15,525 bases of DNA from Lunasporangiospora selenospora (taxonomy: Eukaryota; Mortierellomycota; Mortierellomycetes; Mortierellales; Mortierellaceae). Positions 1 to 8,984 of the stretch are shown in pieces (position 1 is the first letter of the stretch; the number at the start of each line of letters is the position of its first letter). Both the position numbers and the translations under genes were made by a program. Location of the stretch: contig JAABOA010000041.1 in assembly GCA_015680635.1 (NCBI GenBank), positions 9,020 to 24,544 on the forward strand. Reading direction: 5' to 3'. The notes under the pieces were generated by a model. That model was not told the DNA's origin. It made no database searches and was given only the letters and a program-made list of their open reading frames with translations.

Positions 1-800
1 GGGGACTAGGAAAAGGAGTTTGCGAATGATGACACTCCACGGCTGCAGGAAGGAAAGGAGGCCTACAGACAACCTCAGTCCATCGGGGGCAGAAGCTCCC
101 AGGCACTGAAAACAGAGCTGGATAAGATACGTACCTCCATACCACCGAAAAAAGAGAGACAAGAGAAAAAAACCCTTTGGGTATTTTGGCAACTATCTCG
201 GAGAATGGCAGTGTTACATTCGGGTAATGTACAGTATACACCTCCAGGCGCAGGCAGGCGCTCGGATTGGGCCGAGAAGTGTCTTCCAGCAGCACTCAGC
301 TTGCCAATTCGGGCGAAAGGGCAATCGCAGGAAGAACGTCATGCGCCCAGAGTCGTCCCAAAACAGGATTCTATTCGCCTCGTTGGAGATCTGAAGGAAA
401 CAAGAGCAGGTCGAGAGCAAGAGAGAAAGAGAAAGAAGGTGTTTTAGCACTGAACCTTGGCCCGCTACAGCCATTTGACCGTGTCCCATTTCTGAGAATG
501 CCTTTTGGCCTCTTTTCTCGCCTGGTCTGCGACGCTGCGTTCATTTGTCGACCGTCTAGCCTCTTCTTTTCTTTACTCCCTCTCACCACGAAACACTGCG
601 CTAGAGGGGTTTCTTGCTGCTGCAGGCCCTGTCCTGGTGTTCCTGGAAAGAGGGCAAGGAGACAGAGGCTCTTGGAAAGAAACGCTGGCCACTAGAGCGA
701 AGCCTTTCGTGGGCAGTGTGCTAAGAACAGGATTCGCTGTGAGAGAGTGACCAGGGAGGGGGTTGCTTTTTTGCCACAAAGGGGTCCAAGAAAACTTTGA
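1..800. other. upstream intergenic DNA, no gene recognised
   Basis: Several ORFs of 60-140 codons lie here on both strands, but they overlap one another, have low-complexity Ser/Arg/Lys-rich translations and match no family I know. A GATAAG motif, the core of fungal GATA-factor (AreA/Nit2/Gln3) sites, lies at 121-126, and a TTATC (GATAA on the other strand) lies near 990. Both are candidates for nitrogen control of the permease downstream, but a single six-base match is weak evidence. Confidence 0.5.
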
Positions 801-806
801 GCCAGA

Positions 807-814
807 TATAAATA
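807..814 (+). promoter_or_regulatory. TATA box of the amino-acid permease gene
   Basis: A consensus TATAAATA octamer stands about 240 bases before the permease ATG. It is followed from about 830 by a CT-rich tract of the kind that marks fungal transcription starts and leaders. Transcription probably begins near 835-845, giving a leader of about 210 bases. Confidence 0.65.
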
Positions 815-873
815 CTGTCCTCGCACCTCTAGCCCCACTCTCTCTCTTCCTATTCTCGATCCCTACACTGTCG

Positions 874-927
874 ATGCTTCTCTGTTGTAGTCCCCTCTTC
901 GTCTTTCAGATTCAGATACCTTATTGA
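874..927 (+). promoter_or_regulatory. upstream ORF (17 codons) in the permease leader
   Basis: If transcription starts just downstream of the TATA box, the first ATG of the message is at 874. It opens a 17-codon frame that stops with TGA at 925-927, 124 bases before the permease ATG at 1052. Upstream ORFs of this size can repress translation or allow regulated reinitiation. Its use depends on the true start site, and a leader intron could remove it. Confidence 0.4.
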
Positions 928-1051
928 CTTTACCCTCTTTCCCCAACATCACAACACCCCCACTCACACTTGCCTTAAGACTCACATTCATTTATCGCAC
1001 TCGCAGTTTGAAAGAGACCAAGAGGATTACTTCCCGCTCATCCTACTACAG

Positions 1052-3194
1052 ATGGAGCCCTCAAAAGAATCCGACGTAGGCTACGGCCTTCATTATGACA
1101 CACCGGCAGGTGCTGGTCTTTCCTCGATGCCTATACCAGGCGAGCTAGAGAAGGTCGAGACAGTGTCTTTGCCTGTCGAGAACATGTCCAACGTAGAAGA
1201 AGGAGGCCTCAAGCGCGACCTCCGGCTACGACACATGGTTATGATCGCCATCTCTGGAACTATCGGCACAGGCCTATTCCTGACCTCAGGAAAGACCATC
1301 GCTACCGCTGGTCCCCTCGGTGCCCGTAAGTGTCTAGCAACCTTTTTATCTTATTTTTTTAACGCTATACAAAGTTTTGTGGTTTGTGCCCAGGGAGACA
1401 AAAAAAAGCCGAAACAGCGGCACCACAACAACAACCTTTAACCTTTTTTTTTATGTCTTGGTGTTGTCAGTTCTTGCCTATGTGGTGATTGGAATCTGGC
1501 TAGTATTTGTGTGTCAGGCAATTGGCGAGATTGCAACACTGCTCCCTTTGCCAGGAGCCTTTACTGCTTGGGGTTCTCGAGTGTTTGACGAGGCCTTTTC
1601 TTTTCAGATGACTTGGATCTACTATACCAACTGGGCCTTGACCATCCCTGCAGAACTCTCGGCCTCCTCGCTAATTATCGCTTACTGGCTGCCTGAAGGC
1701 TCAAACTTTCCTATCTGGATCGTTCCCCTCATTATCATTGTCGCTCTGGTGATCATCAATCTCCTCGGTGTGGTAAGACCTTTTTTTTTTTTTTTTTTTT
1801 TTGGCCGAACTGGCGTGTCCGCCCTCTTTTCCCGTTATCACATGAGACCTCGAGAAACTAATTTGGGTACTTTTCTGTGTGCTTTGCAACGAAATAGAAA
1901 GTATATGGTGAAATTGAGTACTGGTTCAGTATCCTCAAAGTCGTCACAATCGTCGTATTCATCATCTGCGGCATCTTGGTCGACTCTGGCGCTGTCGGCG
2001 GCCATACCTACGGTGTTGAAAACTGGGAGATCCCCGGTGCTCCTTTCAAAGGTGGTTTCAAGGCCTTTCTCTCTGTCCTTGTGTCTGTTGGATTCTCATA
2101 TGGAGGCACTGAACTCTCTGGAGTCACGGCTGCCGAATCACGGAACCCTCTAAAGGTAACTTGTCGAAAGTGGCCATTTCACTTAAGAATGTGTTCGGAG
2201 GGGGATTTTTTTTGTCCGACAGGTTTTCGATCAATCGCCTTTGAGGAAGAACTTTGTGCTAACGCGTGTGTTCCTATTCTATTCGGTTTCTTAATGATAA
2301 TAGCATGTTCCCAAGGCAGTGAACACTGTCCTCGTCCGTATTGCATTCTTCTATATCCTTTCCATCTTCTTCTTGGCCAGCATTGTCCCCAACAACGATC
2401 CTCGTCTCGTGAATGCGGATGGCACGGCTGTCAATGCACCCTTTACCATCGTTTTCCTGCAGGCGGGTATGAAAGGGGGTGCTGATTACATGAACGCCGT
2501 CATCTTTACCTCGATCATCTCGGCCGCCAACTCGGACTTTTATGTCGCCACTCGCATGCTCATGTCCCTGTCCCAGAATGGCTGGGCTCCTAAGATTGTT
2601 GGCCGCACCAATTCTCGAGGAGTTCCTGTGGTTGCCGTTTTGATCACAACCTTATTCTCATGCATTGCCCTCGTCATGATCTATGCTGGTGCCTCAGTCG
2701 TCTTTGACTGGCTCGTTTCTATCATTGGCTCGCTCATCTTCCTCGTCTGGGTCTGCATCCTTTTCCTTCACTTCCGCTTCCGACAGTGCTGGAAAGCCCA
2801 GGGCCACAAACCTGAAGATCTGCCCTATCAGTCTTGGGGCTACCCCTATGGCCATTACCTCGCAATGGTCATCGGCGTCTGCTGTGTGATTGCCAGTTTT
2901 TACCTCTCGATCGCAAACAAGCCCTCAGTTGATTCCTACACTGGAGGATACGATGATCCCGAGTACAAGAGCGCAAGAACCAAATGGGCCCAGGGTCTTT
3001 TGGGTGCTTGGTTCCCTTGGTTCCAGGCGATCTCTCTCTACTTTGGATACAAGTTCTTCAAGAAGACCAAGATTGTAGATCCCGCCATGGCCGACCTTGA
3101 CACGGGCCGATGGGTAGCTCCTCCAAAAGGACCTCAGGACGCGGTCGAAAAACCAAAGCCCTTGTGGAAGAGGCTCATTTCGCAGTTTGTCTAG
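1052..3194 (+). CDS. amino-acid permease, YAT/APC family (4 exons)
   Basis: This is a plasma-membrane proton/amino-acid symporter of the fungal YAT family (Gap1/Can1/Lyp1 type). The exons are 1052-1325, 1471-1772, 1898-2155 and 2304-3194. All junctions are GT-AG and keep phase, giving 574 residues, the usual length. A cytoplasmic tail of about 60 residues precedes TM1, whose unwound substrate-binding segment reads SGTIGTGLF (residues 68-76). Family blocks follow: GEIATLLPLPGAF in TM3, VYGEIEYWFSILK, a TELSGVTAAESRNP block just before the third intron, and SAANSDFYVATRML in exon 4. About twelve hydrophobic segments are visible. Intron branch points CTAAT (1856-1860) and CTAAC (2259-2263) fit. 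The start is the first ATG in frame with the conserved N-terminus. Substrate range cannot be read from sequence. The family call is firm; exact exon edges are inferred from phase and family alignment. Confidence 0.93.
1781..1802 (+). repeat. poly-T run (22 nt) in permease intron 2
   Basis: An uninterrupted run of T residues follows the donor GTAAGACC by a few bases inside the 125-nt second intron (1773-1897). It lies at the 5' side of the intron, not next to the acceptor, so it is not the usual polypyrimidine tract. Runs of this length are prone to slippage and sequencing-length error; it does not touch coding sequence. Confidence 0.8.
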
Positions 3195-3563
3195 ACTCTA
3201 TATCTTTTGTACCATACATCCTTTCCTTTTGTACACAGTAAATTAAAAACGCAGGCGTGGTCTTTCAGTCAGTCTTTAGAAGAGTCCCCATAACTCCCTC
3301 TTCCCCTCTTCGCCTTTTCTCGATACCCAACGTCATTGTCAGGTCCTCTGATATTTTTAAGTTTCGTCGCAAAAGCATCTTGGTCTGCTTTCAATTCATG
3401 TCCCGTGTTTGAACAAAGAGTCCACCATCCCATCGATCAATTCTGTCGAACGTCATGGCGTTAGGGGGGAAAGGCGCCCTCTCCTTCCCCTTTTCCTCTC
3501 GGCCCTGTTTTTTAATGCGAGAAATAGTGCGAATGCTAATGGTGTATGGGATTTTCGGAGTGT
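3195..3563. other. convergent intergenic region, 3' UTRs
   Basis: The 369 bases between the stop codons of the permease (+) and the small membrane protein (-) should hold both 3' UTRs. A plus-strand frame running through this stretch is the mirror of the minus-strand gene beyond it and is not supported. An ATTAAA on the minus strand at 3511-3516, about 50 bases past that gene's stop, could be its poly(A) signal. Confidence 0.45.
3241..3247 (+). terminator. probable poly(A) signal of the permease
   Basis: AATTAAA, containing the common ATTAAA variant, occurs 47 bases after the permease stop codon and is followed by a T-rich stretch. This is a motif call only; the cleavage site is not known. 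Confidence 0.45.
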
Positions 3564-3974
3564 TCAACTGGAGGGGCGTGGCATCGTGATCGAGACCTCA
3601 GTGGCAACAGGACTGCTTTCACTTTGGCTGCTTAAACGATTACTGCGCAGGTCTTCCCTGACCATTACAGGAGCTGGCATTGCCAGCACAGTCTCTGTCG
3701 GCTTAGGTTGGAGACTGTCTTGTGGTGAATATGGTGGTGGAGGAGCCATGCTTAAACCCGTTTCAGTTGGGAGATTGGGCTGTGTTGAAGGCGTCGCATA
3801 ATACCTTGGAAAATTAGCTGGATCTGTCACTGGATGGACGGCTGTGGTCTGGTTGGCAGCTTGTTGCCTTTCGAACCTTTTCATGTAAGATTGTTGCCTT
3901 CGGTATACAAGGTAAACGATGATAGAAGTCAGCAACACGACCCATGCGATGTGGACGAGAGGGAAGAGTGACAT
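3564..3974 (-). CDS. small single-pass membrane protein with PPPY motif
   Basis: This is a 136-residue protein of no family I recognise. Residues 8-24 form one clear hydrophobic span (HIAWVVLLTSIIVYLVY). It is followed at once by the basic stretch RRQQSYMKRFER, which by the positive-inside rule puts the long C-terminal tail in the cytoplasm. The tail is rich in Pro, Ser, Thr and Gln and contains PPPPYSP at 78-84, a match to the PPxY ligand of WW domains such as those of Rsp5/Nedd4 ubiquitin ligases. Gene support: it is an uninterrupted frame, its ATG is the first one after a TATA box at about 4144-4150 (minus strand), and no CAT triplet occurs between them on the plus strand. It lies tail-to-tail with the permease and upstream of it is the 3' end of the nucleoside transporter. 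An adaptor role is inference only. Confidence 0.6.
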   Translation of the reverse strand: MSLFPLVHIAWVVLLTSIIVYLVYRRQQSYMKRFERQQAANQTTAVHPVTDPANFPRYYATPSTQPNLPTETGLSMAPPPPYSPQDSLQPKPTETVLAMPAPVMVREDLRSNRLSSQSESSPVATEVSITMPRPSS

Positions 3975-4143
3975 GTATGGTTTTTAGACGATAAAAGAAA
4001 AGAAGAGCGAAGGGAAGGAGAATAGGATGAGGGAAGCAAAGGTAGGGCCGGAGCAAAGTGAAAATGGGCAAAGCTGCAGGGTAAAGTTGTGATGCGGTGG
4101 ACAAAGTTGCAGGGCAAAATTGGAAGATGGGAGCAACCGCAAG

Positions 4144-4150
4144 ATTTATA
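4144..4150 (-). promoter_or_regulatory. TATA box of the small membrane protein gene
   Basis: On the minus strand the sequence reads ACTATAAATC, about 170 bases upstream of the ATG at 3974. A CT-rich leader without any ATG lies between the two, which favours 3974 as the start codon. Confidence 0.5.
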
Positions 4151-4249
4151 GTGAAGTGAGAGTACAGCCTTGGCATCGTGGCTGAGTGCAGAGCTAAACT
4201 ACAGACCTTCTAAAAAGAAATAAACAAATCGAAAGGGGGTTGCACCCAT

Positions 4250-4271
4250 GCACTACGACATCATGTAGTGC
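4250..4271 (+). repeat. inverted repeat A (7-bp arms)
   Basis: GCACTAC (4250-4256) and GTAGTGC (4265-4271) are perfect reverse complements around an 8-nt loop. The right arm shares GTGC (4268-4271) with the left arm of inverted repeat B, so the two hairpins cannot form together in full. Confidence 0.75.
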
Positions 4272-4296
4272 TTATGGAACATTCCTCCATAAGCAC
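4268..4296 (+). repeat. inverted repeat B (11-bp arms)
   Basis: GTGCTTATGGA (4268-4278) and TCCATAAGCAC (4286-4296) pair perfectly around the 7-nt loop ACATTCC. The element lies in the spacer between the nucleoside-transporter stop (4646, minus strand) and the TATA box of the small membrane protein gene. It could act in the 3' region of the former or the promoter of the latter. Confidence 0.85.
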
Positions 4297-4645
4297 GCCG
4301 CTTCCTCTAGCGTATCACAAGCACTCACCGATTTCTCCATGCGATATCACCCCTGCAATTGCTGCTGCAACTACTGTTGCTAATATTCTACAACCACTCT
4401 TTCTCCCATTCACTCATACAATACAAAATCGGGACTTTCTCAACGGTATAGCAGTGTAGTTTATGGTAGTAAAATAGAAAGAAAAGAAAGAACATTGACA
4501 AAAAGGAGAGAGCTCAAAATTACAATGGAAACCCTTTGCCCTTCCATGCTCCCTGAGTGTGTGACAAGAAGAGCAACCTTCCGTGACTTCCATGGGCTAT
4601 TTGCCATGCGTGGTCCCTGAGTCTCTTAAACCAAACCCCCGAACC
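4297..4645. other. intergenic, 3' region of the nucleoside transporter gene
   Basis: No gene is seen in these 349 bases. A 63-codon plus-strand frame that starts in the hairpin has no family features. The stretch should contain the 3' UTR of the minus-strand transporter; no canonical AATAAA is visible for it. CCCTGAGT occurs twice, near 4550 and 4614, with no evident meaning. Confidence 0.45.
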
Positions 4646-6811
4646 TTATGAAACAATACCAGCAATGCAGGCCGAGATCAGGGTTGAGACGGCACCACAC
4701 AAGCAGGCGGAGAAAGACAACCGAGCGACGGCACCCGCACGATCCGGAGCAAGGGTCATGAACAATGAGATCTGAGAGCCAATGGAGCCAATGTTGGCAA
4801 AGCTGGCCATCGCATAGGTTGTCAGCAACCTGGTACGGGGCTGAAGCGTGTCCTGGATTTGAGTGAACGCAGCAAAGGCCGCAAATTCATTCAGGATGAA
4901 CTTGATACCCATAGCTTCTGCAGCAGGCATGAGGTCGCTGCTTGGGATACCGATCAACCAAGCCAGAGGATACAGAATCCAGGAAGCGATCTTCTCTACC
5001 GTGATCGAAACACCATAGAAGCGGAAAATCCAACCCAAGAATCCGTTGACTAGTCCAAGGAGGGAAATGACTGCCAAAAGGACAGCAATGATAACAATAC
5101 ACAGCTTAATACCAAAGATGGCACCGTTCGAGATGGCATGGATGGCATTCGACTCTCGGTCCTTGTAGGCCGGAGAAACAGCCGTTCCCTTGGTCAGAGG
5201 GGTCCCTTCTTCTGGGAACCGGATCTTGGAGATGACAATAGCACAGGGGACGGACATCATGCAGCATGTCAGCAAAGCTGTTGCATCTGCTCCGAAAGTC
5301 AAAAGACCCAAGAAGACCGAACCGGAGATCGTGGCGAATCCTGAGGTCAACACTTGATGCATCTCGGCTTCGGTCATTTCATTGACAAACGGACCGACCA
5401 ACATCGAGGCTTCGGACATGCCGACAAAAGGCGCCGCACAGGCGGCAACACACTCAACACCAGAGATATCGATGATGTGGATGACAAGCCGGGCCATGGA
5501 CGCAACAACAGACTGAATTACATTCCAGTAGTAGAGACATTGGATCACGGCGGCAAAAAGAATAATGGCAGGCAAAACTGAGGCAGCAAAAGAGCCTGCG
5601 AATGGGATAACTTCGCCATTGTAGGTAATCGAACTAGGGCCGAAGATGAACTCGCGACCTTGTTCAGCAAAGGAAAGAAAGTTCTTGGCCTGCTCTGAAA
5701 TGAACTGGAAGACATCGTAGCCGACGGACCAGCGGATAATCAAGATGCCAAGGATGTACTGGATAAAAATTCCTGTCCAAACAATTTTCCAAGAAATCGC
5801 CTTCCGGTTCTGTTCAGTACAAAACGTATACAAAATGAAGAAAATGAAAACAAAACAATAACAAAAAAAAAAAATGACGGAGCGTTAGTCTTTGAACGAC
5901 ATGGCGGAGTCTACACCCTCTCTGGAACGGCCAATATTTTCTCCACGGGGACAACGTCCGCGCTGTTCAAACTCTGTTGACACCCCTCCCCCCTCTCCAA
6001 AGGGCCAGGGATGGCCAGATGAGTGTGGTTCTTCCGAACATTCTACTCAGTCCAGACACGGTACCTTTGAGAACAGGATCGGGATACACAGTAGAACAAC
6101 GAGTCCCAGACAGCTAATCAATCTCTGGACTCTGGTGCCGTATTCGTCGTCTGGTCTCAATGCTGCTGTCAGGATCAGTGCTACGGGTGGTAACCCGAAG
6201 CCGATGGCTCGCTGCAACCACAAGGGCAACTTATTGACCAGGCCGGCACCACCATGCCACAGTCGGCCAACGGGTCCTGCGATGGTGTTTTCGGGCAAAT
6301 GCTGGACGATCAACCACCAAACAACGACTGCATAAAGCAATGAGAGCACCAGGATATTGCCTTCTACATGGATAACGACTGCAGGGATGAAGAGGCCTGT
6401 GCAGACGGCAAAGACGATCAAGTGTTTGATCAGCGTCTTGTTATTGTGGTAGAAGGCAAAACGTCCAGTGTAGACCGATGGGGGGCGACTTGAAGGCTGG
6501 TTGGGATCTGCATCCACAGGCTCTTTGGTGTCGTACAGGCTGCCTTCTCTTGAGCCCGTGGTAGATGGAGGTCTCTTTTCATCGTAATGGAAATTACGGT
6601 TGTTATTATTATTGCTGAGGGTGTTATTGCTCGAGTTATTGTGCTGGTGGCCTATGTTCGCGTTGACATTGTTGTGTTGACGATGGGTAAGAGTGGGAAC
6701 TACAGCTGGAGGCAAGTCATCCTCTGCGTCGCTTGGTGGTTGCGATTCAATGTAGTCGAGCTTCTCGTCGTCGATAGCGTGGGGGTGGTCGAAAGCGGGT
6801 GGTCTTGACAT
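4646..6811 (-). CDS. concentrative nucleoside transporter, CNT/SLC28 (NupC) family, 2 exons
   Basis: This membrane symporter imports nucleosides with protons or sodium. Exons on the minus strand are 6811-6065 and 5809-4646, joined across a 255-nt GT-AG intron in phase 0 (FSK | NRKAISW), giving 636 residues. The first ~110 residues are a soluble Asn/Pro/Ser-rich tail with homopolymeric Asn. Membrane helices follow, then the CNT core: SVGYDVFQFISEQAKNFLSF, the first substrate-site block GMSEASM (379-385), SGFATISGSVF, NEFAAF (556-561) and FANIGSIGSQ (586-595). In the Vibrio CNT structure the matching GQTE, Glu-Phe and Asn-x-x-Ser elements bind base and ribose. Here GMSE replaces the GQ(T/S)E of the human and NupC types, so specificity may differ. 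The ATG at 6811 has no upstream ATG in its leader. A branch-like GACTAAC lies about 75 nt before the acceptor. Confidence 0.93.
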
Positions 6812-7233
6812 GATTTTTGTTGTGGTAACTGTAGTTGCTGCTGCTATTACAGAGATGGATGCAACTGGTTTTTGATTGTTACAGAGCTATTCGCAACTGT
6901 GAGATCAGGTTCAAACGTGGATGAATTTTTTTGTGGGGTGTTTGTTTTGATGGTGAAGAGGCAGGGGAGAAAGAACGAGAGTAGAAGAAAGGAGAAAAAA
7001 TATTTTTCTAGTCAGAACCAGGTCAGAAGAACGGAACCACCTCGACAACACCACTCACCTGCACAGGACACGCAGTGTCTTACTCACAGCAGATGTCCGC
7101 GTCCAATCCCAGGATGAGCTGGCGACCGAACCGGCACAGCGTCATACTCAGAGTGGGAAAGGGTGAATGAGTAGACTCCATGACCTGGGTCCTTTCTTCA
7201 CTGAAATCAGTGTTGAATGCAAGCAATCTCGGG
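6812..7233. other. leader/promoter of the nucleoside transporter; possible 5' UTR intron
   Basis: No coding gene is seen. On the minus strand the 200 bases before the transporter ATG are CT-rich and free of ATG. Further up, two strong donor matches occur: CAG|GTGAGT (intron would begin at 7058) and GTGAGTAAG (beginning at 7087). A plausible acceptor CTCACAG ends at 6897, so a 5' UTR intron of roughly 160-190 nt may exist. No clear TATA box is seen. Confidence 0.35.
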
Positions 7234-7239
7234 TTTATT
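7234..7239 (-). terminator. poly(A) signal of the Swi5-like gene
   Basis: A canonical AATAAA on the minus strand stands about 215 bases after the Swi5-like stop codon, with no other minus-strand gene between. It implies a 3' UTR of about 230-240 bases. Confidence 0.6.
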
Positions 7240-7455
7240 CTTCGGTTGCATGGAAATGAGAGGGAAAGAGGAGGGATACCAACAACAATGGTCTGTAGCA
7301 GCTATTTGAAGCATTATTATTACGCTGTTGACAAATGAAGAAATGACTTGTGGCTGTAGCCAAAAATGGCAAGCACTTGGCGCTCTACCAGCTGTTCTAA
7401 TGCACCCTGCAGCGAAAATCATGCAGCACGCGGGGATCAGTTTCTCGTTGTCCAT

Positions 7456-8278
7456 TCAGTCGTCAGGATGCAGTCCATACTTTTCATATTGTGTCCTGAT
7501 CGTGGTTCCTTCCAATTCTGCACACTTTGATTGGGTGGTTGACACCCGATCCGTGGTTTACAACAATAGTCAGCAGGGACAGAGGGCAGAGAAGTTCAAT
7601 TCAGTTATGCAACGAGATGATTTGATCTTTAGATGTGGTACCTTGCCTAGGATGGTCTGCCCTACATCCTTGATTTTGTTGTAGCGATGGAGCTGCTTGA
7701 TATGGCGATCAATGACTGTTTGTGGGTGTTCGTTGCCCCTGCATTTCATTGTTTTAACCCCCTGTGAATATCCTGTTTTATTTTGGAAGAGGGGCAGAAA
7801 TGAAGTGCAGCAAAAAATGGAAATTGTGTTACCATACCGGAGAGACTGGATGATTTCCTGTTCCTGCTTCTCAAGAAGCTGGATCGTTGCCTTGAACTCG
7901 TCGACCTTGAACTCCTCAGTCTTGATCTTGGGATAAGATTATGGGTGAAGTCAAAAACGAGCGCCTTGGAAAAAACACAAACTACTAACTGAATACTTTG
8001 TATGCTACCTTTTTCCGGGGATCATCCCTAGCTTGGGTAGCATCAATCGTTTGTAGTCTTTGGCCGCTGTGGTCATTATCCAAGGAGGTATTGCTTGAGA
8101 CCCGAAATGGGGGACTTATTTGGCGTTCCAACTCCTTACTCTTCATTCCGCAACGCCTGCCGTCATCAGCCTTGCCTTTGTCACTCACCCCACTTGCAAA
8201 CACAGTTTCGGCCACAGAAAGGGTCTCTTGTGACACGACACCTGCTGCTAGTGCCGCGAATGGTACGTTATGGTTCAT
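7456..8278 (-). CDS. SWI5: Swi5-like recombination mediator (4 exons)
   Basis: Swi5, with its partner Sfr1 (Mei5 in budding yeast), stabilises Rad51/Dmc1 filaments on single-stranded DNA during homologous recombination. Minus-strand exons are 8278-8009, 7926-7838, 7738-7642 and 7524-7456, with GT-AG introns of 82, 99 and 117 nt. Every junction is in phase and the product is 174 residues. Residues 1-90 are a poorly conserved Ser/Asp/Gln-rich leader. Residues 91-174 hold the Swi5 domain: a charged coiled-coil segment (EEFKVDEF...LLEKQEQEI), then VIDRHIKQLHRYNKIKD, GQTILGK, a LEGTT block and a C-terminal YEKYGLHPDD. RHIKxLHxYNxIKD and the Tyr-x-x-Tyr/Phe-Gly-Leu end are hallmarks as I remember the family. 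The start ATG has A at -3. The family call rests on my recall of Swi5; the N-terminal start and the last acceptor (AAAG at 7525) are the least certain points. Confidence 0.85.
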
Positions 8279-8984
8279 TTTGTTGATTGTCTACAATTTG
8301 AACTATTTGATTGAGAATGAATGGAGACGATGGATGAAGGGTCGAATTATTACGCCACCCTATGCTCCATTACGTTGACTGGGACAGGGCTGTGTGGCAG
8401 TTTTTTTTTTGGTACCCTACTGGAAGCAGACCATGCAGGTAGAAAAAAGACACGCAGCCGAAGATAATGAAGTTCAGAGAATAGACAGCCAGACAGCCAG
8501 CCGAAAGGATTGAAGGATTGAAACAACCGACGACGGGCACATACTCGCCTTTCTCGGCAAGAGAACCGCAAGGATTCACGTTTTAAGTTTTTGTGTCGTT
8601 AGTGCCAGTCCAACCTGGATTTAGGGTCTCGCTGAATAAGAAAAAAGTTTTTTGGCTTTCGACATCCATCCCTGCTCAAAGCACTCAAGCACCACATCAT
8701 CCAAAACTTCCTCCCACTCTAGCATCTGTCTTGTCTTGTCTCTGTCTCGTTGCTCGACCTGTTTATTCGCCCACACCTGCGCCCTCTGTGCTCGATTCTT
8801 TCTACCCCTCTTACCTTCCTACCCTTCATTGTTCCTTCGCGCACATTGTTAAAGCACAACAAACTCGCTCGCTCACCTGGAAAGCAGTGCCTCTGTGGCA
8901 CCCCTTCGTCAATAGTTGCCAACCCGGGTTCGGAACAGGACCTGCATTAATCCAACCACACTCTATTTATCTGCCAGCCATCCC
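8279..8984. promoter_or_regulatory. bidirectional promoter region, Swi5-like / HAPSTR1-like genes
   Basis: The 706 bases between the two divergent start codons contain no gene. The half near the HAPSTR1-like gene (about 8680-8880) is CT-rich on the plus strand and has no ATG before 8985, as expected of a leader. Short tandem CAGC/CAGA units (around 8485-8502) and a T10 run (8401-8410) are present. No consensus TATA box is visible for either gene. Confidence 0.5.

Noticed and set aside
1-152. Possible first exon of a divergent minus-strand gene (ATG followed by GTACGT, open to the window edge after a putative 42-nt intron)
   Set aside because: Only about 33 codons remain, the intron is very short, and no domain is visible; chance is a sufficient explanation.
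267-695. 142-codon plus-strand frame in the upstream region
   Set aside because: It overlaps other frames on both strands, has an Arg/Ser-rich translation without family features, and lies upstream of the permease TATA box.
3409-3801. 130-codon plus-strand frame
   Set aside because: It mirrors the minus-strand small membrane protein, which has a TATA box, a clean leader and a sensible domain layout.
3868-3880. GGTTCGAAA on the minus strand, resembling a tRNA B box
   Set aside because: No A box or cloverleaf arms surround it, and it lies inside the small membrane protein's coding sequence.
5892-6335. 147-codon plus-strand frame opposite the nucleoside transporter
   Set aside because: It spans the transporter's intron and first exon on the opposite strand; the minus-strand frame carries the recognised CNT sequence.
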